A DNA stretch of 64,000 bases. Source: Rhytidiadelphus loreus (lineage: Eukaryota; Streptophyta; Bryopsida; Hypnales; Hylocomiaceae). Where the stretch lies: assembly GCA_947034895.1 (NCBI GenBank), contig OX344763.1:58237093-58301092 (forward strand), read 5' to 3'. Position 1 is the first letter of the stretch; each line of letters opens with the position of its first letter. The notes below the pieces were generated by a model. The model was not told where the DNA came from. It was given only the letters and a program-made list of their open reading frames with translations, and did not search any database. Positions 1-12,578 of this stretch are shown piece after piece. The translations under genes were made by a program, and so were the position numbers.

Positions 1-5
1 AAATA

Positions 6-17
6 TTCGTGCACGAA
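6..17. other. 12-bp perfect palindrome ttcgtgcacgaa (recurs per unit)
   Basis: The 12 bases ttcgtgcacgaa read identically on both strands and recur at the same position in a large share of the monomers. The other common form, ttcgtgcatgaa, differs by one C-to-T change at a CpG, which breaks the dyad. Short dyad symmetries are known in several centromeric satellites and have been proposed to matter for centromere identity where no CENP-B box exists. A role here is not shown. It could equally be a chance palindrome carried along by array amplification. Confidence 0.85.
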
Positions 18-92
18 CCTGGCCCTGTATTTTAAAGTCGACAAAATTGTAATCTCATGGAATTCATGTACAGAAATTTGGAAAAGAGGTTG

Positions 93-106
93 TGCAAGTT
101 GCAAGT
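93..106 (+). repeat. Tandem heptamer tgcaagt x2 inside each monomer
   Basis: Two adjacent copies of tgcaagt occupy unit positions 93-106. This is the only clear internal direct repeat I see in the monomer, and it is among the least variable segments. Changes are confined to variant units: the first copy may become tacaagt and the second tccaagt in the divergent subfamily. It may reflect an ancient short duplication within the monomer, or a protein contact site; the sequence cannot decide. Confidence 0.8.
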
Positions 107-2599
107 GCTCCTAAACTCATGAATTAATCAACAAAATATACAATTGGGGGTCACGATGAATGACTTTCTAGTACGTGGAAATGAAATATTCGTGCATGAA
201 CCTGGCCCTCTATTTTAAAGTCGACAAAATTGTAATCTCATGGAATTCATGTACAGAAATTTGGGAAAGAGGTTGTGCAAGTTGCAAGTGCTCCTAAACT
301 CATGAATTAATCAACAAAATATACAATTGGTGGTCACGATGAATGACTTTCTAGTACGTGGAAATGAAATATTCGTGCATGAACCTGGCCCTCTATTTTA
401 AAGTCCACAAAATTGTAATCTCATGGAATTCATATACAGAAATCTGGGAAAGAGGTTGTGCAAGTTGCAAGTGCTCCTAAACTCATGAATTAATCAAAAA
501 AATATATAATTGGGAGTCACGATGAATAACTTTCTAGTACGTGGAAATGAAATATTCGTGCACGAACCTGGCCCTCTATTTTAAAGTCCACAAAATTGTA
601 ATCTCATGAAATTCATTGATAGAAATCTGGGAAAGAGGTTGTGCAAGTTGCAAGTGCTCCTAAACTCATGAATTAATCAACAAAATATATAATTCGGAGT
701 CACGATGAATGACTTTCTAGTACGTGGAAATGAAATATTCGTGCATGAACCTGGCCCTCTATTTTAAAGTCCACAAAATTGTAATCTCATGAAATTCATT
801 GATAGAAATCTGGGAAAGAGGTTGTGCAAGTTGCAAGTGCTCCTAAACTCATGAATTAATCAAAAAAATATATAATTGGGAGTCACGATGAATGACTTTC
901 TAGTACGTGGAAATGAAATATTCGTGCATGAACCTGGCCCTCTATTTTAAAGTCCACAAAATTGTAATCTCATGGAATTCATGTACAGAAATTTGGGAAA
1001 GAGGTTGTGCAAGTTGCAAGTGCTCCTAAACTCATGAATTAATCAACAAAATATATAATTGGTGGTCACGATGAATGACTTTCTAGTACGTGGAAATGAA
1101 ATATTCGTGCATGAACCTGGCCCTCTATTTTAAAGTCCACAAAATTGTAATCTCATGGAATTCATATACAGAAATCTGGGAAAGAGGTTGTGCAAGTTGC
1201 AAGTGCTCCTAAACTCATGAATTAATCAAAAAAATATATAATTGGGAGTCACGATGAATAACTTTCTAGTACGTGGAAATGAAATATTCGTGCACGAACC
1301 TGGCCCTCTATTTTAAAGTCCACAAAACTGTAATCTCATGAAATTCATTGATAGAAATCTGGGAAAGAGGTTGTGCAAGTTGCAAGTGCTCCTAAACTCA
1401 TGAATTAATCAACAAAATATATAATTGGGAGTCACGATGAATGACTTTCTAGTACGTGGAAATGAAATATTCGTGCATGAATCTGGCCCTCTATTTTAAA
1501 GTCCACAAAATTGTAATCTCATGAAATTCATTGATAGAAATCTGGGAAAGAGGTTGTGCAAGTTGCAAGTGCTCCTAAACTCATGGATTAATCAAAAAAA
1601 TATATAATTGGGAGTCACGATGAATAACTTTCTAGTACGTGGAAATGAAATATTCGTGCATGAACCTGGCCCTCTATTTTAAAGTCCACAAAATTGTAAT
1701 CTCATGGAATTCATTGATAGAAATCTGGGAAAGAGGTTGTGCAAGTTGCAAGTGCTCCTAAACTCATGAATTAATCAACAAAATATATAATTGGGAGTCA
1801 CGATGAATAACTTTCTAGTACGTGGAAATGAAATATTCGTGCATGAACCTGGCCCTCTATTTTAAAGTCCACAAAATTGTAATCTCATGAAATTCATTGA
1901 TAGAAATCTGGGAAAGAGGTTGTGCAAGTTGCAAGTGCTCCTAAACTCATGAATTAATCAACAAAATATATAATTGGGAGTCACGATGAATGACTTTCTA
2001 GTACGTGGAAATGAAATATTCGTGCATGAACCTGGCCCTCTATTTTAAAGTCCACAAAATTGTAATCTCATGGAATTCATGTACAGAAATTTGGGAAAGA
2101 GGTTGTGCAAGTTGCAAGTGCTCCTAAACTCATGAATTAATCAACAAAATATATAATTGGTGGTCACGATGAATGACTTTCTAGTACGTGGAAATGAAAT
2201 ATTCGTGCATGAATCTGGCCCTCTATTTTAAAGTCCACAAAATTGTAATCTCATGGAATTCATTGATAGAAATCTGGGAAAGAGGTTGTGCAAGTTGCAA
2301 GTGCTCCTAAACTCATGAATTAATCAACAAAATATATAATTGGGAGTCACGATGAATGACTTTCTAGTACGTGGAAATGAAATATTCGTGCATGAACCTG
2401 GCCCTCTATTTTAAAGTCCACAAAATTGTAATCTCATGGAATTCATGTACAGAAATTTGGGAAAGAGGTTGTGCAAGTTGCAAGTGCTCCTAAACTCATG
2501 AATTAATCAACAAAATATATAATTGGTGGTCACGATGAATGACTTTCTAGTACGTGGAAATGAAATATTCGTGCATGAACCTGGCCCTCTATTTTAAAG

Positions 2600-5500
2600 T
2601 CCACAAAATTGTAATCTCATGGAATTCATATACAGAAATCTGGGAAAGAGGTTGTGCAAGTTGCAAGTGCTCCTAAACTCATGAATTAATCAACAAAATA
2701 TATAATTGGGAGTCACGATGAATAACTTTCTAGTACGTGGAAATGAAATATTCGTGCACGAACCTGGCCCTCTATTTTAAAGTCCACAAAACTGTAATCT
2801 CATGAAATTCATTGATAGAAATCTGGGAAAGAGGTTGTGCAAGTTGCAAGTGCTCCTAAACTCATGAATTAATCAACAAAATATATAATTGGGAGTCACG
2901 ATGAATGACTTTCTAGTACGTGGAAATGAAATATTCGTGCATGAACCTGGCCCTCTATTTTAAAGTCCACAAAATTGTAATCTCATGAAATTCATTGATA
3001 GAAATTTGGGAAAGAGGTTGTGCAAGTTGCAAGTGCTCCTAAACTCATGAATTAATCAACAAAATATATAATTGGGAGTCACGATGAATGACTTTCTAGT
3101 ACGTGGAAATGAAATATTCGTGCATGAACCTGGCCCTCTATTTTAAAGTCCACAAAATTGTAATCTCATGGAATTCATTGATAGAAATCTGGGAAAGAGG
3201 TTGTGCAAGTTGCAAGTGCTCCTAAACTCATGAATTAATCAACAAAATATATAATTGGGAGTCACGATGAATAACTTTCTAGTACATGGAAATGAAATAT
3301 TCGTGCACGAACCTGGCCCTCTTTTTTAAAGTCCACAAAATTGTAATCTCATGAAATTCATTGAAAGAAATCTGGGAAAGAGGTTGTGCAAGTTGCAAGT
3401 GCTCCTAAACTCATGAATTAATCAACAAAATATATAACTGGGAGTCACGATGAATGACTTTCTAGTACGTGGAAATGAAATATTCGTGCACGAACCTTGC
3501 CCTGTATTTTAAAGTCGACAAAATTGTAATCTCATGGAATTCATGTACAGAAATTTGGGAAAGAGGTTGTGCAAGTTGCAAGTGCTCCTAAACTCATGAA
3601 TTAATCAACAAAATATACAATTGGGAGTCACGATGAATGACTTTCTAGTACGTGGAAATGAAATATTCGTGCACGAACCTGGCCCTGTATTTTAAAGTCG
3701 ACAAAATTGTAATCTCATGGAATTCATGTACAGAAATTTGGGAAAGAGGTTGTGCAAGTTGCAAGTGCTCCTAAACTCATGAATTAATCAACAAAATATA
3801 TAATTGGTGGTCACGATGAATGACTTTCTAGTACGTGGAAATGAAATATTCGTGCATGAACCTGGCCCTCTATTTTAAAGTCCACAAAATTGTAATCTCA
3901 TGGAATTCATTTATAGAAATCTGGGAAAGAGGTTGTGCAAGTTGCAAGTGCTCCTAAACTCATGAATTAATCAACAAAATATATAATTGGGAGTCACGAT
4001 GAATAACTTTCTAGTACGTGGAAATGAAATATTCGTGCACGAACCTGGCCCTCTATTTTAAAGTCCACAAAATTGTAATCTCATGGAATTCATTGAAAGA
4101 AATCTGGGAAAGAGGTTGTGCAAGTTGCAAGTGCTCCTAAACTCATGAATTAATCAACAAAATATATAACTGGGAGTCACGATGAATGACTTTCTAGTAC
4201 GTGGAAATGAAATATTCGTGCACGAACCTTGCCCTGTATTTTAAAGTCGACAAAATTGTAATCTCATGGAATTCATGTACAGAAATTTGGGAAAGAGGTT
4301 GTGCAAGTTGCAAGTGCTCCTAAACTCATGAATTAATCAACAAAATATACAATTGGGAGTCACGATGAATGACTTTCTAGTACGTGGAAATGAAATATTC
4401 GTGCACGAACCTGGCCCTGTATTTTAAAGTCGACAAAATTGTAATCTCATGGAATTCATGTACAGAAATTTGGGAAAGAGGTTGTGCAAGTTGCAAGTGC
4501 TCCTAAACTCATGAATTAATCAACAAAATATATAATTGGTGGTCACGATGAATGACTTTCTAGTACGTGGAAATGAAATATTCGTGCATGAACCTGGCCC
4601 TCTATTTTAAAGTCCACAAAATTGTAATCTCATGGAATTCATTGAAAGAAATCTGGGAAAGAGCTTGTGCAAGTTGCAAGTGCTCCTAAACTCATGAATT
4701 AATCAACAAAATATATAATTGGGAGTCACGATGAATAACTTTCTAGTACGTGGAAATGAAATATTCGTGCACGAACCTGGCCCTCTATTTTAAAGTCCAC
4801 AAAACTGTAATCTCATGAAATTCATTGATAGAAATCTGGGAAAGAGGTTGTGCAAGTTGCAAGTGCTCCTAAACTCATGAATTAATCAACAAAATATATA
4901 ATTGGGAGTCACGATGAATGACTTTCTAGTACGTGGAAATGAAATATTCGTGCATGAACCTGGCCCTCTATTTTAAAGTCCACAAAATTGTAATCTCATG
5001 AAATTCATTGATAGAAATTTGGGAAAGAGGTTGTGCAAGTTGCAAGTGCTCCTAAACTCATGAATTAATCAACAAAATATATAATTGGGAGTCACGATGA
5101 ATGACTTTCTAGTACGTGGAAATGAAATATTCGTGCATGAACCTGGCCCTCTATTTTAAAGTCCACAAAATTGTAATCTCATGGAATTCATTGATAGAAA
5201 TCTGGGAAAGAGGTTGTGCAAGTTGCAAGTGCTCCTAAACTCATGAATTAATCAACAAAATATATAATTGGGAGTCACGATGAATAACTTTCTAGTACGT
5301 GGAAATGAAATATTCGTGCACGAACCTGGCCCTCTATTTTAAAGTCCACAAAATTGTAATCTCATGGAATTCATTGAAAGAAATCTGGGAAAGAGGTTGT
5401 GCAAGTTGCAAGTGCTCCTAAACTCATGAATTAATCAACAAAATATATAACTGGGAGTCACGATGAATGACTTTCTAGTACGTGGAAATGAAATATTCGT

Positions 5501-5670
5501 GCACGAACCTGGCCCTGTATTTTAAAGTCGACAAAATTGTAATCTCATGGAATTCATGTACAGAAATTTGGGAAAGAGGTTGTGCAAGTTGCAAGTGCTC
5601 CTAAACTCATGAATTAATCAACAAAATATATAACTGGGAGTCACGATGAATGACTTTCTAGTACGTGGAA
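2600..5670 (+). repeat. 11-unit (2013-bp) and 4-unit (732-bp) duplications
   Basis: The aaactg variant at 2785 recurs at 4798, and the linked gatagaaatttggg variant at about 3001 recurs at 5014; both offsets are 2013 bp, or 11 units. Within the segment, the rare aaccttgccctgt variant at 3493 recurs at 4225, an offset of 732 bp or 4 units, followed by the same order of gtcgac-type units. One copy carries a private ctttttt run near 3322 that its partner lacks, so the copies have diverged slightly since duplication. Boundaries are approximate because the monomers are nearly identical. Confidence 0.7.
3661..3843 (+). repeat. Type A monomer example (gtcgac / atgtacag / atttggg)
   Basis: This unit represents one of the two main monomer subfamilies. 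Type A combines ccctgtatt at unit position 23-31, gtcgac at 37-42, ggaattcatgtacag at 59-73 and aaatttggg at 74-82. The alleles usually travel together across about 55 bases. The unit contains a SalI-type palindrome (gtcgac) and an EcoRI-type palindrome (gaattc), which would give 183-bp ladders on digestion. Recombinant units mixing type A and type B alleles also occur, for example the unit starting at 26352. Confidence 0.8.
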
Positions 5671-8600
5671 ATGAAATATTCGTGCACGAACCTGGCCCTG
5701 TATTTTAAAGTCGACAAAATTGTAATCTCATGGAATTCATGTACAGAAATTTGGGAAAGAGGTTGTGCAAGTTGCAAGTGCTCCTAAACTCATGAATTAA
5801 TCAAAAAAATATATAATTGGGAGTCACGATGAATGACTTTCTAGTACGTGGAAATGAAATATTCGTGCACGAACCTTGCCCTGTATTTTAAAGTCGACAA
5901 AACTGTAATCTCATGGAATTCATGTACAGAAATTTGGGAAAGAGGTTGTGCAAGTTGCAAGTGCTCCTAAACTCATGAATTAATCAACAAAATATATAAT
6001 TGGGGGTTACGATGAATGACTTTCTAGTACGTGGAAATGAAATATTCGTGCACGAACCTGGCCCTGTATTTTAAAGTCGACAAAATTGTAATCTCATGGA
6101 ATTCATGTACAGAAATTTGGGAAAGAGGTTGTGCAAGCTGCAAGTGCTCCTAAACTCATGAATTAATCAACAAAATATACAATTGGGAGTCACGATGAAT
6201 GACTTTCTAGTACGTGGAAATGAAATATTCGTGCACGAACCTGGCCCTGTATTTTAAAGTCGACAAAATTGTAATCTCATGGAATTCATGTACAGAAATT
6301 TGGGAAAGAGGTTGTGCAAGTTGCAAGTGCTCCTAAACTCATGAATTAATCAACAAAATATATAATTGGGGGTTACGATGAATGACTTTCTAGTACGTGG
6401 AAATGAAATATTCGTGCATGAACCTGGCCCTCTATTTTAAAGTCCACAAAATTGTAATCTCATGAAATTCATTGAAAGAAATTTGGGAAAGAGGTTGTGC
6501 AAGTTGCAAGTGCTCCTAAACTCATGAATTAATCAACAAAATATACAATTGGGAGTCACGATGAATGACTTTCTAGTACGTGGAAATGAAATATTCGTGC
6601 ACGAACCTGGCCCTGTATTTTAGAGTCGACAAAATTTTAATCTCATGGAATTCATGTACAGAAATTTGGGAGAGAGGTTGTGCAAGTTGCAAGTGCTCCT
6701 AAACTCATGAATTAATCAACAAAATATATAACTGGGAGTCACGATGAATGACTTTCTAGTACGTGGAAATGAAATATTCGTGCATGAACCTGGCCCTCTA
6801 TTTTAAAGTCCACAAAATTGTAATCTCATGAAATTCATGTACAGAAATTTGGGAAAGAGGTTGTGCAAGTTGCAAGTGCTCCTAAACTCATGAATTAATC
6901 AACAAAATATATAACTGGGAGTCACGATGAATAACTTTCTAGTACGTGGAAATGAAATATTCGTGCACGAACCTGGCCCTCTATTTTAAAGTCCACAAAA
7001 TTGTAATCTCATGGAATTCATTGAAAGAAATCTGGGAAAGAGCTTGTGCAAGTTGCAAGTGCTCCTAAACTCATGAATTAATCAACAAAATATATAATTG
7101 GGGGTTACGATGAATGACTTTCTAGTACGTGGAAATGAAATATTCGTGCACGAATCTGGCCCTGTATTTTAAAGTCGACAAAATTGTAATCTCATGGAAT
7201 TCATGTACAGAAATTTGGGAAAGAGGTTGTGCAAGTTGCAAGTGCTCCTAAACTCATGAATTAATCAACAAAATATACAATTGGGGGTTACGATGAATGA
7301 CTTTCTAGTACGTGGAAATGAAATATTCGTGCACGAACCTGGCCCTGTATTTTAAAGTCCACAAAATTGTAATCTCATGGAATTCATGTACAGAAATTTG
7401 GAAAAGAGGTTGTGCAAGTTGCAAGTGCTCCTAAACTCATGAATTAATCAACAAAATATACAATTGGGAGTCACGATGAATGACTTTCTAGTACGTGGAA
7501 ATGAAATATTCGTGCACGAACCTGGCCCTGTATTTTAAAGTCGACAAAATTGTAATCTCATGGAATTCATGTACAGAAATTTGGGAAAGAGGTTGTGCAA
7601 GTTGCAAGTGCTCCTAAACTCATGAATTAATCAACAAAATATATAATTGGGGGTTACGATGAATGACTTTCTAGTACGTGGAAATGAAATATTCGTGCAT
7701 GAACCTGGCCCTCTATTTTAAAGTCCACAAAATTGTAATCTCATGAAATTCATTGAAAGAAATCTGGGAAAGAGGTTGTGCAAGTTGCAAGTGCTCCTAA
7801 ACTCATGAATTAATTAAAAAAATATACAATTGGGAGTCACGATGAATGACTTTCTAGTACGTGGAAATGAAATATTCGTGCACGAACCTGGCCCTCTATT
7901 TTAAAGTCCACAAAATTGTAATCTCATGAAATTCATTGAAAGAAATTTGGGAAAGAGCTTGTGCAAGTTGCAAGTGCTCCTAAACTCATGAATTAATCAA
8001 CAAAATATATAACTGGGAGTCACGATGAATGACTTTCTAGTACGTGGAAATGAAATATTCGTGCATGAACCTGGCCCTCTATTTTAAAGTCCACAAAATT
8101 GTAATCTCATGAAATTCATTGAAAGAAATCTGGGAAAGAGCTTGTACAAGTTGCAAGTGCTCCTAAACTCATGAATTAATCAACAAAATATATAACTGGG
8201 AGTCACGATGAATGACTTTCTAGTACGTGGAAATGAAATATTCGTGCACGAACCTTGCCCTGTATTTTAAAGTCGACAAAATTGTAATCTCATGGAATTC
8301 ATGTACAGAAATCTGGGAAAGAGGTTGTGCAAGTTGCAAGTGCTCCTAAACTCATGAATTAATCAACAAAATATATAATTGGGAATCACGATGAATGACT
8401 TTCTAGTACGTGGAAATGAAATATTCGTGCATGAACCTAGCCCTCTATTTTAAAGTCCACAAAATTGTAATCTCATGAAATTCATTGATAGAAATCTGGG
8501 AAAGAGGTTGTCCAAGTTGCAAGTGCTCCTAAACTCATGAATTAATCAACAAAATATATAATTGGGAGTCACGATGAATGACTTTCTAGTACGTAGAAAT

Positions 8601-10200
8601 GAAATATTCGTGCACGAACCTGGCCCTCTATTTTAAAGTCGACAAAACTGTAATCTCATGAAATTCATTGAAAGAAATCTGGGAAAGAGGTTGTGCAAGT
8701 TGCAAGTGCTCCTAAACTCATGAATTAATCAACAAAATATATAACTGGGAGTCACGATGAATGACTTTCTAGTACGTGGAAATGAAATATTCGTGCACGA
8801 ACCTGGCCCTGTATTTTAAAGTCGACAAAATTTTAATCTCATGGAATTCATGTACAGAAATTTGGGAAAGAGGTTGTGCAAGTTGCAAGTGCTCCTAAAC
8901 TCATGAATTAATCAACAAAATATACAATTGGGAGTCACGATGAATGACTTTCTAGTACGTGGAAATGAAATATTCGTGCACGAACCTTGCCCTGTATTTT
9001 AAAGTCGACAAAATTGTAATCTCATGGAATTCATGTACAGAAATTTGGGAAAGAGGTTGAGCAAGTTGCAAGTGCTCCTAAACTCATGAATTAATCAACA
9101 AAATATACAATTGGGAGTCACGATGAATGACTTTCTAGTACGTGGAAATGAAATATTCGTGCATGAACCTGGCCCTCTATTTTAAAGTCCACAAAATTGT
9201 AATCTCATGGAATTCATGTACAGAAATTTGGGAAAGAGGTTGTGCAAGTTGCAAGTGCTCCTAAACTCATGAATTAATCAACAAAATATATAATTGGTGG
9301 TCACGATGAATGACTTTCTAGTACGTGGAAATGAAATATTCGTGCATGAACCTGGCCCTCTATTTTAAAGTCCACAAAATTGTAATCTCATGGAATTCAT
9401 ATACAGAAATCTGGGAAAGAGGCTGTGCAAGTTGCAAGTGCTCCTAAACTCATGAATTAATCAACAAAATATATAACTGGGAGTCACGATGAATGACTTT
9501 CTAGTACGTGGAAATGAAATATTCGTGCACGAACCTTGCCCTGTATTTTAAAGTCGACAAAATTGTAATCTCATGGAATTCATGTACAGAAATTTGGGAA
9601 AGAGGTTGTGCAAGTTGCAAGTGCTCCTAAACTCATGAATTAATCAACAAAATATACAATTGGGAGTCACGATGAATGACTTTCTAGTACGTGGAAATGA
9701 AATATTCGTGCACGAACCTGGCCCTGTATTTTAAAGTCGACAAAATTGTAATCTCATGGAATTCATGTACAGAAATTTGGGAAAGAGGTTGTGCAAGTTG
9801 CAAGTGCTCCTAAACTCATGAATTAATCAACAAAATATACAATTGGGAGTCACGATGAATGACTTTCTAGTACGTGGAAATGAAATATTCGTGCACGAAC
9901 CTGGCCCTGTATTTTAAAGTCGACAAAATTGTAATCTCATGGAATTCATGTACAGAAATTTGGGAAAGAGGTTGTGCAAGTTGCAAGTGCTCCTAAACTC
10001 ATGAATTAATCAACAAAATATATAATTGGGGGTTACGATGAATGACTTTCTAGTACGTGGAAATGAAATATTCGTGCACGAACCTGGCCCTGTATTTTAA
10101 AGTCGACAAAATTGTAATCTCATGGAATTCATGTACAGAAATTTGGGAAAGAGGTTGTGCAAGTTGCAAGTGCTCCTAAACTCATGAATTAATCAACAAA
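5670..10200 (+). repeat. Mixed type A/B satellite without a clear higher-order period
   Basis: About 25 units in which type A and type B monomers alternate. New features relative to the left block are the gggggttacg form at unit position about 146-155 (T for C, removing the tcacg arrangement) and the agcttg form (C for G) near position 86-91. I looked for diagnostic variants recurring at a fixed offset and found only local similarities, no dominant period. Private variants include agaggttgagc near 9055 and cctagccctc near 8438. No gene or other element is present. Confidence 0.7.
7870..8052 (+). repeat. Type B monomer example (gtccac / gaaattcattgaaag)
   Basis: This unit represents the second main subfamily. 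Type B carries ccctctatt, gtccac (no SalI-type site), gaaattcatt (no EcoRI-type site) and gaaag or gatag in place of gtacag, usually followed by aaatctggg. This particular unit has the type A-like atttggg, showing that the alleles are not completely linked. Types A and B alternate irregularly, and their order makes the higher-order repeats visible. Confidence 0.8.
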
Positions 10201-12578
10201 ATATATAATTGGGGGTTACGATGAATGACTTTCTAGTACGTGGAAATGAAATATTCGTGCACGAACCTGGCTCTGTATTTTAAAGTCGACAAAATTGTAA
10301 TCTCATAGAATTCATGTACAGAAATTTGGGAAAGAGGTTGTGCAAGTTGCAAGTGCTCCTAAACTCATGAATTAATCAACAAAATATATAATTGGGGGTT
10401 ACGATGAATGACTTTCTAGTACGTGGAAATGAAATATTCGTGCATGAACCTGGCCCTCTATTTTAAAGTCCACAAAATTGTAATCTCATGAAATTCATTG
10501 AAAGAAATCTGGGAAAGAGGTTGTGCAAGTTGCAAGTGCTCCTAAACTCATGAATTAATCAAAAAAATATACAATTGGGAGTCACGATGAATGACTTTCT
10601 AGTACGTGGAAATGAAATATTCGTGCACGAACCTGGCCCTCTATTTTAAAGTCCACAAAATTGTAATCTCATGGAATTCATATACAGAAATCTGGGAAAG
10701 AGGCTGTGCAAGTTGCAAGTGCTCCTAAACTCATGAATTAATCAAAAAAATATATAATTGGGAGTCACGATGAATGACTTTCTAGTACGTGGAAATGAAA
10801 TATTCGTGCACGAACCTTGCCCTGTATTTTAAAGTCGACAAAATTGTAATCTCATGGAATTCATGTACAGAAATCTGGGAAAGAGGCTGTGCAAGTTGCA
10901 AGTGCTCCTAAACTCATGAATTAATCAACAAAATATATAATTGGTGGTCACGATGAATGACTTTCTAGTACGTGGAAATGAAATATTCGTGCATGAACCT
11001 GGCCCTCTATTTTAAAGTCCACAAAATTGTAATCTCATGGAATTCATATACAGAAATCTGGGAAAGAGGCTGTGCAAGTTGCAAGTGCTCCTAAACTCAT
11101 GAATTAATCAAAAAAATATATAATTGGGAGTCACGATGAATGACTTTCTAGTACGTGGAGATGAAATATTCGTGCACGAACCTTGCCCTGTATTTTAAAG
11201 TCGACAAAATTGTAATCTCATGGAATTCATGTACAGAAATTTGGAAAAGAGGTTGTGCAAGTTGCAAGTGCTCCTAAACTCATGAATTAATCAACAAAAT
11301 ATACAATTGGGAGTCACGATGAATGACTTTCTAGTACGTGGAAATGAAATATTCGTGCACGAACCTGGCCCTGTATTTTAAAGTCGACAAAATTGTAATC
11401 TTATGGAATTCATGTACAGAAATTTGGGAAAGAGGTTGTGCAAGTTGCAAGTGCTCCTAAACTCATGAATTAATCAACAAAATATACAATTGGGAGTCAC
11501 GATGAATGACTTTCTAGTACGTGGAAATGAAATATTCGTGCACGAACCTGGCCCTGTATTTTAAAGTCGACAAAATTGTAATCTCATGGAATTCATGTAC
11601 AGAAATTTGGGAAAGAGGTTGTGCAAGTTGCAAGTGCTCCTAAACTCATGAATTAATCAACAAAATATATAATTGGGGGTTACGATGAATGACTTTCTAG
11701 TACGTGGAAATGAAATATTCGTGCACGAACCTGGCCCTGTATTTTAAAGTCGACAAAATTGTAATCTCATAGAATTCATGTACAGAAATTTGGGAAAGAG
11801 GTTGTGCAAGTTGCAAGTGCTCCTAAACTCATGAATTAATCAACAAAATATATAATTGGGGGTTACGATGAATGACTTTCTAGTACGTGGAAATGAAATA
11901 TTCGTGCATGAACCTGGCCCTCTATTTTAAAGTCCACAAAATTGTAATCTCATGAAATTCATTGAAAGAAATCTGGGAAAGAGGTTGTGCAAGTTGCAAG
12001 TGCTCCTAAACTCATGAATTAATCAAAAAAATATACAATTGGGAGTCACGATGAATGACTTTCTAGTACGTGGAAATGAAATATTCGTGCACGAACCTGG
12101 CCCTCTATTTTAAAGTCCACAAAATTGTAATCTCATGGAATTCATGTACAGAAATTTGGGAAAGAGCTTGCGCAAGTTGCAAGTGCTCCTAAACTCATGA
12201 ATTAATCAACAAAATATATAACTGGGAGTCACGATGAATGACTTTCTAGTATATGGAAATGAAATATTCGTGCATGAACCTGGCCCTCTATTTTAAAGTC
12301 CACAAAATTGTAATCTCATGAAATTCATTGAAAGAAATCTGGGAAAGAGCTTGTGCAAGTTGCAAGTGCTCCTAAACTCATGAATTAATCAACAAAATAT
12401 ATAACTGGGAGTCACGATGAATGACTTTCTAGTACGTGGAAATGAAATATTCGTGCACGAACCTTGCCCTGTATTTTAAAGTCGACAAAATTGTAATCTC
12501 ATGGAATTCATGTACAGAAATCTGGGAAAGAGGTTGTGCAAGTTGCAAGTGCTCCTAAACTCATGAATTAATCAACAA
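10200..12578 (+). repeat. 13-unit higher-order repeat, pair 1, copy 1 (2379 bp)
   Basis: This is the first of two consecutive 13-unit blocks. Rare diagnostic variants in it recur exactly 2379 bp later: cctggctctg with its ctctg at about 10271, catatac at 10679, ttatgg at 11401 and cttgcgcaag with cgcaag at 12171 (partners at about 12650, 13058, 13780 and 14550). The match starts between about 10150 and 10200. An internal 2-unit (366-bp) echo is also visible: catatac at 10679 and again at 11045. Together these show a true multi-monomer unit of amplification. Confidence 0.88.

Larger units (their letters stand above)
1..183 (+). repeat. Reference monomer (first unit, numbering frame)
   Basis: This first unit defines the numbering used elsewhere. 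Landmarks by unit position: a perfect 12-bp palindrome at 6-17; a variable site at 27 (G or C in ccctgtatt/ccctctatt); gtcgac or gtccac at 37-42; an ATG-rich stretch around gaattcatg at 60-68; a tandem heptamer tgcaagt at 93-99 and 100-106; an A/T-rich tract at about 122-145; a tcacgatgaatgac block at 151-164; and ctagtacgtgg at 168-178. G+C is 67 of 183 bases (37%). Plus-strand stops fall at 33 and 120 (one frame), 112, 157 and 169 (second), and 50, 125, 161 and 182 (third). The minus strand is also closed in all frames. Because the unit is 61 codons long, every unit closes the same frames. Confidence 0.95.
1..3480 (+). repeat. Left block: gtccac-type units with 4-, 8- and 12-unit echoes
   Basis: Most of these 19 units carry ccctctatt and gtccac, many with the gaaattcattgatag variant or the gaataacttt variant (A for G in gaatgacttt). 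A diagnostic unit with catatacag starts at 367, 1099 and 2563, which are separated by 4 and 8 units. The rare aaactg variant at 1321 recurs at 2785, exactly 8 units (1464 bp) later, with the neighbouring units in the same order. This suggests in-register duplication of 4- and 8-unit segments. The block lies at the window edge, so its true extent is unknown. Confidence 0.75.

Noticed and set aside
122..150. TATA-like aaaatatataa and minus-strand CCAAT-like (attgg) elements suggesting a promoter in each unit
   Set aside because: The elements are short, AT-driven and copied with every unit; there is no gene downstream. Satellite transcription is possible but cannot be inferred from these.
1..183. 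CENP-B box in the ttcgtgcacgaacctgg stretch
   Set aside because: The TTCG start fits, but the A and CGGG required downstream by the nTTCGnnnnAnnCGGGn consensus are not in place. The dyad is reported instead.
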